A DNA stretch of 64,000 bases, taken from the NCBI RefSeq assembly GCF_047948215.1, contig NC_134461.1, positions 89,152,245 to 89,216,244 on the forward strand. The letters are read 5' to 3'. Under the pieces are notes generated by a model. The model searched no databases and was not told the DNA's origin. It saw only the letters and a program-made list of their open reading frames with translations. Shown here in pieces: positions 10,641 through 23,588 of this stretch. The translations under genes were made by a program, and so were the position numbers. The stretch is from Lycorma delicatula. Its lineage: Eukaryota > Arthropoda > Insecta > Hemiptera > Fulgoridae. Every line of letters starts with the position of its first letter. The first letter of the stretch is position 1.

Positions 10641-11345
10641 TAAATCATATTATTTACATCATAAAAAACTTACTTTGGCATAAGTCTGACTGTATGGTGA
10701 ATAAATCAATGAATTATTAGCTGTAATTTTTTTAATACTAAAGAAAGTTAAGTAGAATATTTTTTGGCGAATTCGTCTGATATTTTAAAAATAATTGAAC
10801 TGTGAAAATACTGTTTTCACATTTCATTGTTAAATAAGGAATTATTTATTGATTACAATAAATAAATATTACATGTTTAGTCGTAATCATAATTAAACTT
10901 TGAAATAATTTAAAGTAAAGAAAATTGAAGGAATGATATTAAAGAATTTAAATTACTATGCTGAATATTTAAAATAGCAATAACTATGCTAACAAGTAAT
11001 AATAATAAATAAGAAACCATTAAAAAATAATCATATTATATTAACAGTTCAAACTGATGTAATTGTAAACAGTATCTGTAAATTGATACTAATTTTTTTC
11101 TTGATGAATAATTTTAGTAAAAAGTAAAAATATTTTCCCAATAAAATACATTAATGTTAGAACAATAATGGTATTATTAAAAACCAATTGAAATGATTAT
11201 TATAAATTTTAAATTCTTAAATGGAATGATTGTAATTACATTAAAAAAAGAAGAAAGAATATAAACTTATCTCAAATTACCATTAAAGCAATATACTGAT
11301 TTCATTCTAATATTAATACACACTAAACTCATCTAAAAAATATTA
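10641..11345. other. No gene seen
   Basis: AT-rich sequence that may contain the upstream exon and promoter of the EcKL gene at 8923-10188. Nothing specific was recognised. Confidence 0.4.
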
Positions 11346-11990
11346 GGGTTGGCAAGAAAGTAATTTCGGTTTTCACAAGTAAATAGGTTTGTGTTTGTTT
11401 TAAGGGACTTCTGTCAATGTTATGATTTTTCTTCTTTTAGCATATGATAGCTATCACTTTTAGCATACCTTAGAAGCAAATTGCATGTAAGTTTGTTCAT
11501 ACCTGTAAGTTCATCATCATATTTTAACATGGAGTATACAATATGTCATACATCATGTATGACATATTTTACTTTTTATCTCCATAAAGACAAAAAATCT
11601 GGTAAGGTTCAAAAAGAGATACGTGTAGTTTATAGTGTTGATTGCCTAACTGAATATAAGCATCAGAATTGATTAAAAAAATTCCCTTCTATAGATTTTG
11701 CCCTCAAAGATGACCATTGTCGTAGTCGATTTATTGAAGTTTATGAAGACCAAATCAAAGCCATAATTTAATCATATCATCATATAAGTGTGTGAGAGAT
11801 TGCAGAGATGTTAAGTGTATCACACACAACAATTGAAAATCACATCATATATCTTGGACTTGTTAAGAAGCTTGATATGTGGGTTCTGCATGAATTGAAA
11901 GAGAGTCACTTAACATAATGAATCCATCATTTACTATGTGCATCTCTAATGCAATAAAGTAGACCTTTTTTGAAATGAAAAAGTAAAGTA
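11346..11990 (+). mobile_element. Mariner-like element, 5' part with broken transposase
   Basis: The left end GGGTTGGCAAGAAAGTAATT, just after a TA, is a typical mariner terminal inverted repeat. From the ATG at 11529 a transposase-like frame begins. Near 11670 a stop replaces the Trp of the usual QNWFKKF, and the homologous frame continues through SIDFALKDD, YEDQIKAII, the second helix-turn-helix (EIAEMLSVSHTTIENH) and LGLVKKLDMWVLHELKE. It breaks soon afterwards, so only the DNA-binding half is present. The catalytic DDD domain and the right terminal repeat are missing. It is a non-functional remnant. Confidence 0.88.
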
Positions 11991-12009
11991 CACCTTAAAC
12001 TACGTAAAG

Positions 12010-12545
12010 TGTATGATAATAATATGATTAAAGTATGAATAAAAAGTATAAAGCAAGTTTTTAAACATTTTTGTAATATTATTTATCTGTTACAAAATCA
12101 TATTATCATATTTTTTGTTCTGTGTATTGAATATATAATAATGGACATAACTGCAAGAAAGTGTTTGAAGATTATTTTCTTTATGAGCATACCAGTATGA
12201 TACAATAACACATAGCTTCTTAGTGTAGGGTTGTACTAAGGATAGTGAATGCTATTTTAAAAGAATTTGAAGAAACTGATTCCATTTCATCTTAAATGTA
12301 GAAAGAAAATGTGGCCAAAAAAACTACTCTAATGCAGGATCAGTTGGTTATCAGTGAGTAAAAGTAAACTTGATTGAAAATTATTTCCTGTGCATTTAAA
12401 TTAATAACTAGCAGTGGTAGTGGTACAGATTTACATATAACAACCGTTAAATGTCAACTTCTTGCAGCTACATGGAAAGCTAGTCAACCATTAGCTTTCC
12501 AGTAGATTGGAAAATTAGGAATATAGCTACAGGAAAATAGTCGAC
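12010..12545. other. No gene seen
   Basis: AT-rich sequence between the truncated mariner and the hAT remnant. No coding signal was recognised. Confidence 0.4.
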
Positions 12546-12598
12546 TATTTTCTTGCTGACAACAGCTTGTTACCAAGTTGTTATCAGCAAGAAAATAC
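12546..12598. repeat. Inverted repeat (hairpin-forming)
   Basis: Arms of about 20 bases (12546-12565 and 12579-12598) share TATTTTCTTGCTGA and its complement, with only one or two mismatches around a short loop. Just before it, GAAAATAGTCGACTATTTTC is itself palindromic. It lies beside the 3' end of the hAT transposase remnant. Confidence 0.7.
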
Positions 12599-14010
12599 TA
12601 TTTAAAATTCATTGCCTGCATGACTAAATGATTTTCAATGGTTGCAAAAACTTTCACATGTTGTTCTTCAGACTTGAAGTTTTAATACATTCATCCACAC
12701 TTGCAAACATTTCTAGGTTTTTTGCTTTAAATTTTTGCTCCACAATTCCAATTTTCTACAAAAATATTAACTTTATCACTCGTATCCACTCTCACACTAC
12801 GAGAATATCCGCTCTCATATACGTATCACTCGTATATGTGGTGTATTACACCATACGCTCCAACATATGCTCCTTAGAGTTGAAGATTCAAGGTATATTA
12901 GTTTCTCAAATATGTAGACCAAGTCAAATTTAATTCCATCGCAAATAAACCATCTCGAAACTTATCAGCTTCTGGTCGGTTTCTCTTCTCTAGAAAAATG
13001 GCGATTTCATCTCTTAATTCATAAACACGTTGCAAAAAATTCTCTTGTGATAACCATCTTGCCTCGCAATAAAATAGTAACACTGAATGTACTGTACCCA
13101 TGACTTTACAAAGTGAAAAAAAATTTTCTTGATTTTAGGGGTTTCATTTTTATATAATTTACTACAGTTACAACCATCGTTAGCATAATTTTCAAAACAG
13201 GGCTCATTTCTTTGGAAGCCAGAGCTTCTCTGTGGATCATGAAATTTGTCCAGACATACTGAGGAGATTTTTGTCTTGTAAATGCTTGTTTATTTTTGGA
13301 ATCTTCTAAACATTGAACGAGCACCATTGATGCATATTCCGATTCCAATTTTCCACTCTACGTTTGCCTCATTCATAAAATTATTTAAGATAGCAAATAA
13401 TGCGAATGCTGTTGCTTTGAGTTCCATTGATTAGTAGAAAAGTAGTTCTTCTACTGCTGACATACCGTCACAAAATTAAGCATAGGCAATCAGATGAACT
13501 TTTTTATTGCCTCATCAAATTAAATTGAAAATGATTTTCTCACGTAACTTCCTGATAAGCTGATGCTGTACAGCTTCATCTATATCACCAATTTGACGGG
13601 TAAAAGTATCATTTGATAGAGGTATGGACTACAATAGTTTGGCAAAATTATCTCCAAACATAGTTTCTACAATCTCAGTTGCAGCTGGCAAAATAAGCTC
13701 ATCACCAGTGGAGTGAGGCTTTTTACATCTGGCTATTTTATATGAAAATTTGTAAGAGGCAAAAAGCTTTTTCACTTGCAAAGTTTTTTTAAAAGTGATG
13801 TTTGCTTTTCATATGATTTAAATTTTAATTCGAAGAATTCTCAGGGTTTGTAAACATACTCACTATGAAGCGTTTTCAAATGTCATTTAACTTTATTAGG
13901 TTTCATGCTGTCTGCTGTCAAAATCTTTGAGAAAATGACACACAGGGGCCTTTCTTCTTCATTTACTTCAGTTTTGTAAACCCAAAATTTAATTTATGAC
14001 TCCTTTTTTT
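12590..14010 (-). pseudogene. hAT-family transposase (ZBED5/SCAND3-like) remnant
   Basis: Read leftward from about 14010, a broken frame carries the family's landmarks in order: CFKILTNDSMKPNKVK (end of a BED-type zinc finger), then EFFELKFKSYEKQTSLL, then SIPLSNDTF-like and IYEAVQHQL-like pieces with stops. The clearest parts are 13106-13348 (MIHREALASKEMSPVL...VVNYIK) and 12898-13101 (LLFYCEARWLSQENFLQRVYELRDEIAIFL). A weaker match continues to about 12590. The order matches hAT transposases of the ZBED5/SCAND3/FAM200 type, where the IHREALA and RWLS motifs are characteristic. Many stops and frameshifts make it inactive. No 8-bp target duplication or terminal repeats were found. Confidence 0.88.
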
Positions 14011-14345
14011 TAACTGCAGTAATAAATCCTCATTGATTGGGTTTTGAGTGGCACTTATTTTCATTGGTTCCAGAGTTATAGCCAAATAAAATTTTAATTA
14101 ATGAAATATTTGGATCTTACAAGGGTAAGGCACGTGTGGTGCCTTACCCTTGTATAGATCGGTGCCTTAAATATATTAATTTATTAAGAATTATTAACCT
14201 CTGACAGTAAAAATGTTTTTACAATAAATAATAATTCAATAAAAATATGAAAAAATATCAGAAGTTATCAATGAAATAAAATTTTATGTACTTTTCATTT
14301 AAAAAAAAATGTATATATGTAATTTAATAGGCCTACAAGGAAGTC
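14010..14345 (-). mobile_element. MITE-C copy, truncated
   Basis: The segment from AACTGCAGTAATAA to CTACAAGGAAGT is the complement of the left half of the MITE-C family, including TTATAGCCAAATAAAATTTT and the terminal CAAGGAAGT. The outer right half is missing, and it abuts the hAT remnant. A short palindromic insertion (AAGGCAC...GTGCCTTACC) near 14125-14155 interrupts it. Confidence 0.8.
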
Positions 14346-15486
14346 ATACGGGGTCCACATCAAACTTAATTATTAATCCGATTAACGCTCTAGTTTCGAA
14401 TTATTATTTAAAAAACCTTTCTTCTTAAATACTGTAATTAGATTAAGCACCAATAATTAAATGTACTTAAGTTATTCATATACTTGCATTATTTATCAGA
14501 TTAATAATATACAATATTAGTGTTTAAAAAGTGAATAAAAATACTTATCTTTGTTTTTACTATTATTTTTACTTTATTTTTCCGTTAAAATTCCATGTTA
14601 ACGGTTATCAAAATATGTTCTGCTAAACAATTGCGAAAAATATTTTAATTTTATTTTTTTTATTGAATTTACATGAGAAAATATAATCAATATGTGTTAT
14701 TAATTTATTGTTATTGTTATTATTATTGGTTTTTTATAGTTCATTGATTTATGAGAGAAAGATAAGAGTAATTACATAATTAATTAATCACTTTTAGTGG
14801 CGAAAATTATTATTAAATTAATAATTTTACCTCAAGTACAAGTAAATTTTTAAAAAGTAAGTTTATTAAAACGCTATTAATTTCCTAGAAAATGATTTTA
14901 TCATTTTTTCATTATTTTGATTATTAAATCAACTTAGGGATAATTAACAAATTATTTTGAAATAAATGTTATTAACATTAAAAAAAAATTTAACTTAATT
15001 TCTCAAAAGTTGTTAAGAAGATTTTGTAAATTTTAGTTCACATTACTGGTTATAATTAAAAAAAAAAAAAAAAAACAGCTGATAATAACATTGTTCCTGG
15101 TATTGATTATTTATTCTTTTATAACGAAAAAATAACGATTCATGAAAAATAAAGCTAATTTAAAATTTCAAAATAATCTATAGTTTAAAATTTGATCTGC
15201 TCCCCCACCTCAGTATTGCTCCCAAAAATGTACTTAAGTTATTCAAGTATTTATTTGTATTGTTTATCAGATTAAAAATATACAATATTATGCGTTTTAA
15301 AATTGAATAAAAAGGCTTATATATGTTTTTACCAGTATTTTATCTTTAGTTTTCCATTAAAATTTCCTGTTAATGATTATATAAATACGTTCGACTAAAC
15401 AATTATAAAAATTACAAGCGGCCGAAAAAATTCTTCGGAGGCAATACGGAAAAGTTTGTACGTGAAAATATGAAAATGAAATTTTT
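14346..15486. other. AT-rich stretch, no gene recognised
   Basis: Very AT-rich sequence with an A run of about 17 at 15059-15075. Two segments (about 14455-14640 and 15230-15410) look like diverged direct repeats: both contain TGTACTTAAGTTATTCA, a TTTATCAGATTAA box, TACAATATTA and a CATTAAAATT-like box. No coding sequence was recognised. Confidence 0.5.
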
Positions 15487-15583
15487 TAGCATATGAAAAA
15501 TGCCATGCCTGACCGGGATTCGAAGCCGGGACCACCGGATGAAAGGCCGACACGCTATACCTCTCCACCACGAGGTCGGCTAT
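15487..15583 (-). mobile_element. SINE-B, tRNA-like head
   Basis: On the minus strand the copy reads GCCGACCTCGTGGTGGAGAG, then GTATAGCGTGTCGGCC (A-box region), TTTCATCCGGTGGTCCC, a clean B box (GGCTTCGAATCC) and CGGTCAGGCATGGCATTTTT. It is the best-preserved SINE-B head in the window. It resembles a tRNA but does not fold as a full cloverleaf, so I call it a SINE and not a tRNA gene. Confidence 0.75.
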
Positions 15584-18500
15584 TGGAAAAAAAATATATA
15601 TATATTTTTTTATAACTGTAATCTATAATTATATACAAAATATAACACTGTATATAAATAATTAAATTCCAAAAATCCTTTGCGGTTAATATTACAATGC
15701 TTAGGAAGAAAAAAAAATCGGTTAATGTACAATATAAAAAATAACGTTTTCAGATTTTTGGGGTAGAAAGAGAATATGAGACAAGTTTTTTTTTTAAATG
15801 GAAAGATAAGCATATATGCATGTACTGAGTTTAATATACGGTAGGGTTATGTTTGTAAAATTTGGAGAAAATTGACCCCAAAAAACTATCTGTCTATCCC
15901 ACCTCAAGGGTCGCAATTCATTGACTACACTTTTACCGACCAATTGCCCCATGCACACAAATTTCTTTGTAAAATTTTATCAAAATCGGTTTATCCAGTC
16001 AAAAATATTTTAAGCTTTAAACATGCCTACACACGTACATAGGAATATTACCCCCACATTTTTGTTTTTTGAGGTTCTTGCGTCATGAAACGTCGAAAAA
16101 AAATATGCCCTAACATTTTTTTTACTGATTACCACAATTTCCTTCTTATAGCATAGCTGTAGATGAAATATGAGGAAAGTAAAATTATTAGTCAAAGGTG
16201 ATATAATATTACTTACAGTAATACAATGTTATCGCAATAATCTGTAAAAAAAAAATAATAAAAATAGTGTAAAATAATTACTTTGTGAATAAATATTTAT
16301 TACTAAATTTTGTTTCTTTTATTTAGTAAGTAGAGGTTTCTTACAGTAGAAAGTAGGGATATCGGGTTTTTTTTGTAAACTATATGTTTTGGGAACCAAT
16401 TTGTCATCTAGATAAAAAATCATGTATCTATGTTTGTACGTGCGTAATTGTGAACGTTGTGTGTCGCACTGATTTTGGCTTTATATCTCAGGAATGATTG
16501 AACCGATTTTCTTCAAAGTTTGCTCAATTATTTTTATTTATGGGGATAGATCATATTAATCTCTTTCCAAATTCGTTAAGGAGTGGGGATATTGCGAAAA
16601 ACCGGTTTAGATATTCTTCAGAGGCATTTTAGAGAAAACTTTACAGACGCATTTTAGATAAAGCAAATTTGTTACTTAAAATGCATATATAAATAATGCA
16701 ATCTATTTTTAAGTCAGCCCCCATCTTAAAATTGATATATGTATTTTTTTTTTGTTTTTCTGTTCAATTTCCTTAGATTTTAATATATTAAAAACTTTTT
16801 TTTGGTATTTATACATCATATATGCGGTTAACCAAAAATTTCTACAATTTCCCAAAATTATAAACCCCGGATTTTAATCCCAGAAACATTTTTATGAAAA
16901 TTATTACGTTCTTGTTTTGGCCTTATTGCGGTGTCAGAATTTAGAGAAAAGTTTACTCAAGCAAATTTGGTTTAATCTGTACACAAACATTTTTAGAAAT
17001 ACTTTTTTCAAAATTTATTCCCCACTTCTAAAAAATATAATATTCTGTTTTGCTTTTTTTTAGCACTAACCTTTTTTAATTTTCATTAATAAATTTTTTT
17101 CTGATCTTTTTGTCACTTTAAGGGCAATTAAAATTTAAAGAGTTTTTGCCTGTATAATATACTCCGGCAATTTTTTTTTCATTGTTATAAAAGGTTAACT
17201 TTATCTTTTCAGTATTTTTAAACAATTCATTTCTTTTTTTTTTTTAAGAATAACTTCTTCAAAAACAACTTTTTACTCAATTTTCCCCACAGAGTAAGGG
17301 AACATCTAAAATCAAAAACTCTTTTATTTGAGATTTGGATATTTTAATGCTTAAATCTTATTTTGGAATCATTATAATCAAGAAAAAAACCATTTGATAG
17401 ATGGGCCCCAAAATTTCAGAAAATTCTGAAAGTTTTTTTTTGTTAATATATTATACTTAAGAAAAAATTTTTAATGATTGAATTTCAAAAAATTTTAGAC
17501 AAACCCGAAAATTTTTGCATTGAAAAAGCTGTGCAAGGTACTTTACTGACATAGCATTGAAAGTCACAACACTTTCCCAGATTTTTTAATAATTGCTAAT
17601 TTGCTAATCTTTACATCTCATATTACAAAGAAAATAATTTGTAACAATTTTTTTTCCCCGTTTAATATTAAATAGTATAAAAAAGTTAAACACGTTGTAT
17701 CTTTAAAATCAGTTCTATACAATATTTTTTTTCAATTTTATCAATTTTCTATTCTGGTAAAATTTAATAATGAGTAATTAAAATTAAAACTGTAAACAAC
17801 TGTTTTTCATTTATGAAAAACTACCCGAAAAATATTGTTATTTAAATACAAAAAATGTGTATCGGAATTTATTTTACATCATTACAACTCCTTCCAAAAA
17901 ATCACTAAATAAAAATCAAAAATTGATTTTGTGTTTAAAAAAAAACACTCAAGCAAAAATTTAAAAAAATAATCGTTCAATTTAATAAATTTCTATTTAA
18001 ATAAATCTTTATTTCTATTTAAGTTAGGACAATATTAAAAAATTAATCTTTAATTTTACGCCGACTTTAGAAAAACAAAATTGTGATAACAATTGAAATA
18101 CTATTATTGTTTAGTACAGCTTCTTTACTTTTTTTAAATTAAAATTTTTGTTTAAAAAACTTATATTTTACTTTAATTTTTTTAATGGATAAATCTAAAA
18201 AAAATAAATATAATAAAATATTTTTGCAAGAATCTCTTAGTGTTTTGGATATTTAAGTTATTTTACTTATTAGTTTATAAAAATATAGTTTTTTGCCGAT
18301 TTTTCGAAGAAAAGTATGGTATTACTTTCAGTCACACAGCGGGGGTATTGGGGAGTGAAATTTAATTTTCTTTCCGATTTGAGGTATGAGCAGTACGATA
18401 CCATTTACTTAATATGTAATTTTACACGAAAAAAAAAATATATATATACTGTACACGTATAGTCCTTTGCATAAAATTCGTGGCTCGAAAATCTCCTAAA

Positions 18501-19602
18501 ACTACTAAATCAGTTACACTGAAATTTAGGTGTGTTATAACAGTGTATCTCCACTATTGAGATCATCTAATAATAATAATTAAGGAACATCCTATATAAA
18601 TATCTTATTTCTCTTGTTCTTTATTTATTTTTCATATGATATATTACTATTATTTATTTGTTTGTATGAAGTAAATTACGTTCAGAAATAGAATTATAAC
18701 CTTCTGGAAAAAATCATATTTCTATTTTAAGAAAAAAATTTTAACTTTCTGGATAACCGAATTTTTCAGACCTTCAATGAAAAATTACACTCCAGTCATT
18801 TAAGAGTCCAGTACATTAAGAGTTAATTTGCAAATTATCCTTTAGTAAAGTCAAAATTGTAATTTATCTTTTGATAGATTTTATGTTATTCATTGTAGTC
18901 GACTACAACAATTAAATGGTTTTTGTCGCATTTTAAAAATATAAATTTTATCAAAAATCGTTTTACTTACTAGTTAAGTTGAAGAAACCGGTAATATATT
19001 TATATTTTGACTATATGATATTGAAATAAATGTCAAAAGTAAATGAATATTTTACTTTAAAGCATCATTTACAGTAGATCAAGCCTACACAGTTTTATTT
19101 TTCTCTGATAAGTTAATAGCGACATGAGATAATGATAAGAGAGATACTATTAAAACAGTCACTTTATATGTTTGTTAAGGTTAATTTTAATGTAATCATT
19201 TTAAAATTTCAAAAGTAAAAAACTATAATAATTTTTTTTTCTCTCTAATAATCTAATCATTAACTTTTTTTTTTTTGTTATTTTAAAAAGATAAAAATTT
19301 TAAAATAATAAAAATTTGTACTAAAATATGTTTCTATTAAAGTTATATGTTGCAAGTCTTGCTGCTAAGTGTTATTAGTTTATGATTGAGTTTTGATTGA
19401 AACAACCTTCAAGTGAAGAGAATTAACCAATGAAAATACTGAATATATCGTTTATAATTTAAAAAGATATAATATCCTTACATCGTTTATTTCATTTGTT
19501 ATAGTGCTCGTTGAATTGTCCAGCAATTTACACTTAACTATTATCTGGAAGTAAAAAATATTTGCTATCAAATATTTATTGTTTAAAATTTGATTCCTTC
19601 TC

Positions 19603-19637
<35 letters not shown>

Positions 19638-20526
19638 CCATTATGTTTGTAAAAATGGGAAAAATAATTCAACTGACGTAGGGGTACAGATGTCCCGCAC
19701 AAAATAAAAAAAAGAAGTTTTTGAATAATAAAATAATTTAATTAGTTATCCTCCAGTACATTTATTTTTATTCTTAACAAAGCAATATTTGTTTTTACTG
19801 CTACAAAATCCTTTCTTCCCCAATTGTTTTTACTTATCAATTTGTACATTTCATACCCCAAATTTCATTCTATATTAAATTCTGCGTAATTATAATAAAA
19901 AAAGTTGAGACAAATTTCTACCTGACAGCATTTCAAAGTGTGACAGACAATTGGTCGCTCAAAAAAAAAAGTAAATAAATAAATTCAGCGAATGAAACGT
20001 AAATGGAAGGTATAATAAGGTATAATTGCAATATACTGTTCTGTTTACAAGAACAAAATAAAGGGGAAAAAATTTCAGTTATTTGAAAAAATGAAATCCA
20101 TGAATGTAGATAGATTTATGTAATTCACAATGCAAATGGAAAAGATTTTACATCCAACTTTTTATTTTATCTATCATTTTTTCTTCATCTTTAATTTTTA
20201 TCTATCATAATAACATTATTATTAAAAAAAAAAAATGTTTTTTACATGGAAAAATAAAATATTTCTAATGAAAGAGCAGTTTTTATATTTACTATTTATA
20301 AATTTATTATTTTTTTTATATCTGTAATTATTTCGATCTAATAGTGTTTAAGAAAAAAAAACAATCCAGGCACTTATTTTAACAGCACATCCTAGAACTT
20401 GTTTGATGATCTAAATAGCACAGCTATTGTTGGGTAAAGTTAACAAAAAATAAAAGAACACACAGCTCGTATTTGCCAAAAGAAATTGGACTTTAATTAG
20501 AAAGAAAATAAATGAACTTATGCTAA
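15584..20526. other. Long AT-rich repeat-derived stretch, no gene
   Basis: No real gene was recognised. About 15830-16190 and 16380-16640 carry phrases found in insect non-autonomous elements (AAATCGGTTTATCCAGTC; ATTGAACCGATTTTCTTCAA; GTACGTGCGTAATTGTGAAC), so both are probably decayed dispersed repeats. A 16-bp palindrome TTGTAGTCGACTACAA lies near 18893-18908. The rest is long A and T runs. Confidence 0.5.
19606..19633. repeat. (TA)n microsatellite
   Basis: An uninterrupted TA dinucleotide run of about 28 bases. Confidence 0.95.
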
Positions 20527-20693
20527 ATCATAACCTTAAAACAGGTACAAATATGACAAGCCCAAATACGAAACATAGTAATAAATTTACCATGCCTGTA
20601 ACAAACAACATGACCCAACCCTAGCTTTGAATTCATTGGAAATAACGGAACTTTACGCAATGGCGTAAACAGCTATAATGCAAATTAAATTTA

Positions 20694-21059
20694 ATAAATT
20701 AACAATTAATATAATCCACCTTAACAGCACGTTGATATGTACTCTAGATCTTTCGGCTCACGTAGAAGCCATCATCAGGAGTTAAAATTAATACATTTAA
20801 AGTCAAAAGTTAAAAAAATAATAATAATTTAATTATATAGTATAATTAAAATATAAACATTTTAAAAACTGTCATGACTGTTCCGGTCCTACTAGTATAC
20901 TAGCAGTATACTAGTACTATATTTTAACTATGATTTTTTAAACTTTTGATTTTAAATCTATTAATTTTAACTCCTGATGATGGCTTCCAAGTAAGCCGGA
21001 AGATCTGGAATACATACAGACGTGCTGGTAAGGTGGATTATGTTAATTGTTAATTTATT
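20694..21059. mobile_element. Inverted-repeat element (copy in duplication 1)
   Basis: Two arms of about 125 bp (20694-20819 and 20934-21059) are imperfect complements, for example CCATCATCAGGAGTTAAAAT against ATTTTAACTCCTGATGATGG. They flank a roughly 114-bp centre containing two TAGTATACTAG palindromes. This looks like a foldback-type non-autonomous element. No coding capacity is seen. Confidence 0.8.
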
Positions 21060-21533
21060 CATTTAACATATCAGCAGCACCATGTCTGAGGAATTAAATT
21101 AAATATATTTCTGTAAAAAATCAACTGTTATTTTATAACAATAATGTAAAATTATAATTTTTGGGAAATAGCTTAGTAGCTTTTAAATGAGGCAGTACAG
21201 AAATAATCTAAAATACCGTTGGAATCATCGTATTTTTTTTGTTATAGTTCGACGTTATTGTCCTAAAAAAGACACGGTGTTGTAAATCGGTATTACACTT
21301 AGATATCAAAGCCGGCTTTAATAGCCCAGCTGGACATATTACTTAACACTATAATGGGGCTTCATAACAATCATATTGTTAAAAGGCACTCTCAGCTAGC
21401 ATATGGTAAAACCTATTTATTGGCTAGAAGAGAAAGAATAAGTGAGACGTGGGCGAGAACCTTCATAAAAAACCATGCAAGTTTATGCATAGTCCTTATC
21501 ATGATTTCTACAATTTAAAAAATAAAAAAAAAA

Positions 21534-21842
21534 GGGTTACCCAGTAAACATAAATAGAAGATAATTTTATTTTTACAAGACCAAAATGAATGGGGCGCGA
21601 CCTCAGTTTTATTTTGCACATTAACTTTAGTTCATCCAAAGAGATTTACTAGATATTGTATATTGAAGCTATCATTTCCGGTTTGCATCAAAATCTTTGT
21701 CATATTTAAATAATTTATGTAGATATTGAATATAAAAGCGCGCTGCACACTTTTCATTGTGGTCTTGCGAAAATTGATAACTTTATACATATTATTTTCT
21801 TTTAAACAAAATTATCTTCCATTTATGTTTACTGGGTAACCC
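21534..21842. mobile_element. MITE with ~40-bp terminal inverted repeats (copy 1)
   Basis: The element starts GGGTTACCCAGTAAACATAA and ends with the complement TTATGTTTACTGGGTAACCC. Complementarity extends about 40 bases with few mismatches (GAAGATAATTTTAT against its inverse). At 309 bp with no ORF it fits a non-autonomous DNA transposon. Target duplications could not be settled because A-rich sequence flanks the left end. Confidence 0.85.
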
Positions 21843-22140
21843 ATTATTTAGATTTTTTAATTTTATATTTTTTATTAGTTCGATGTTTAAATATTTACTG
21901 GAGTAAATATAGTACCGGAATTTTCGACATCTCGAACAAGGGTCTACGAAACTTCTAAATTTGAGCAGTTAACAAAATATATAAAAAATGGTTGATAATT
22001 GTATATTATTAAACAAAATATATAAAAAAATGTTGGTAATTGTATATTATTATATTTTTAAAATAATTAAAACTATGAATTTATACAAAAAATTTCATTT
22101 GAATAAAAAATCTTTATTCAAGTCATATGAACATCACATG

Positions 22141-22242
22141 ACTTCCTTATACGCCTATTAAATTACATATACACATTTTTTTTTTTTTTAAATGAAAAGT
22201 ACATATAATTTTATTTTATTAATAACTTCTGATATTGTTTCA
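22141..22242 (+). mobile_element. MITE-C left end, cut by duplication breakpoint
   Basis: It begins ACTTCCTTATACGCC like the other MITE-C copies and stops at the breakpoint of the 1716-bp repeat. After the 30-bp spacer the next copy starts. Confidence 0.85.
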
Positions 22243-22272
22243 GAACAGATCTGTTTCAATACAGATATTGGT
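22243..22272. other. 30-bp spacer between the duplicated segments
   Basis: This is the only sequence separating the two 1716-bp copies. It contains ACAGATCTGT, a 10-bp palindrome, and a nearby repeat of ACAGAT. It resembles filler DNA left by end joining, or marks an assembly join. Confidence 0.7.
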
Positions 22273-22439
22273 ATCATAACCTTAAAACAGGTACAAATAT
22301 GACAAGCCCAAATACGAAACATAGTAATAAATTTACCATGCCTGTAACAAACAACATGACCCAACCCTAGCTTTGAATTCATTGGAAATAACGGAACTTT
22401 ACGCAATGGCGTAAACAGCTATAATGCAAATTAAATTTA

Positions 22440-22805
22440 ATAAATTAACAATTAATATAATCCACCTTAACAGCACGTTGATATGTACTCTAGATCTTTC
22501 GGCTCACGTAGAAGCCATCATCAGGAGTTAAAATTAATACATTTAAAGTCAAAAGTTAAAAAAATAATAATAATTTAATTATATAGTATAATTAAAATAT
22601 AAACATTTTAAAAACTGTCATGACTGTTCCGGTCCTACTAGTATACTAGCAGTATACTAGTACTATATTTTAACTATGATTTTTTAAACTTTTGATTTTA
22701 AATCTATTAATTTTAACTCCTGATGATGGCTTCCAAGTAAGCCGGAAGATCTGGAATACATACAGACGTGCTGGTAAGGTGGATTATGTTAATTGTTAAT
22801 TTATT
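22440..22805. mobile_element. Inverted-repeat element (copy in duplication 2)
   Basis: Same foldback-like element as 20694-21059, carried along by the duplication at the constant 1746-base offset. Confidence 0.8.
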
Positions 22806-23279
22806 CATTTAACATATCAGCAGCACCATGTCTGAGGAATTAAATTAAATATATTTCTGTAAAAAATCAACTGTTATTTTATAACAATAATGTAAAATTA
22901 TAATTTTTGGGAAATAGCTTAGTAGCTTTTAAATGAGGCAGTACAGAAATAATCTAAAATACCGTTGGAATCATCGTATTTTTTTTGTTATAGTTCGACG
23001 TTATTGTCCTAAAAAAGACACGGTGTTGTAAATCGGTATTACACTTAGATATCAAAGCCGGCTTTAATAGCCCAGCTGGACATATTACTTAACACTATAA
23101 TGGGGCTTCATAACAATCATATTGTTAAAAGGCACTCTCAGCTAGCATATGGTAAAACCTATTTATTGGCTAGAAGAGAAAGAATAAGTGAGACGTGGGC
23201 GAGAACCTTCATAAAAAACCATGCAAGTTTATGCATAGTCCTTATCATGATTTCTACAATTTAAAAAATAAAAAAAAAA

Positions 23280-23588
23280 GGGTTACCCAGTAAACATAAA
23301 TAGAAGATAATTTTATTTTTACAAGACCAAAATGAATGGGGCGCGACCTCAGTTTTATTTTGCACATTAACTTTAGTTCATCCAAAGAGATTTACTAGAT
23401 ATTGTATATTGAAGCTATCATTTCCGGTTTGCATCAAAATCTTTGTCATATTTAAATAATTTATGTAGATATTGAATATAAAAGCGCGCTGCACACTTTT
23501 CATTGTGGTCTTGCGAAAATTGATAACTTTATACATATTATTTTCTTTTAAACAAAATTATCTTCCATTTATGTTTACTGGGTAACCC
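23280..23588. mobile_element. MITE with ~40-bp terminal inverted repeats (copy 2)
   Basis: Same element as 21534-21842, duplicated with its surroundings and not inserted independently. Confidence 0.85.

Larger units (their letters stand above)
20527..22242 (+). repeat. 1716-bp direct duplication, copy 1
   Basis: The sequence from ATCATAACCTTAAAACAGG to CTGATATTGTTTCA recurs at 22273-23988 with a constant offset of 1746. All landmarks I compared, including homopolymer lengths, are the same. The right end lies inside the left terminus of a MITE-C element. No coding sequence is carried. It is either a very recent segmental duplication or an assembly duplication. Confidence 0.93.

Noticed and set aside
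15487..15583. Possible tRNA gene on the minus strand
   Set aside because: Good B box, but no complete cloverleaf by eye, and related copies with SINE tails exist at 10503 and elsewhere.
22188..22406. 72-codon minus-strand frame
   Set aside because: It spans the junction of the duplicated block and the MITE-C end; a chance frame.
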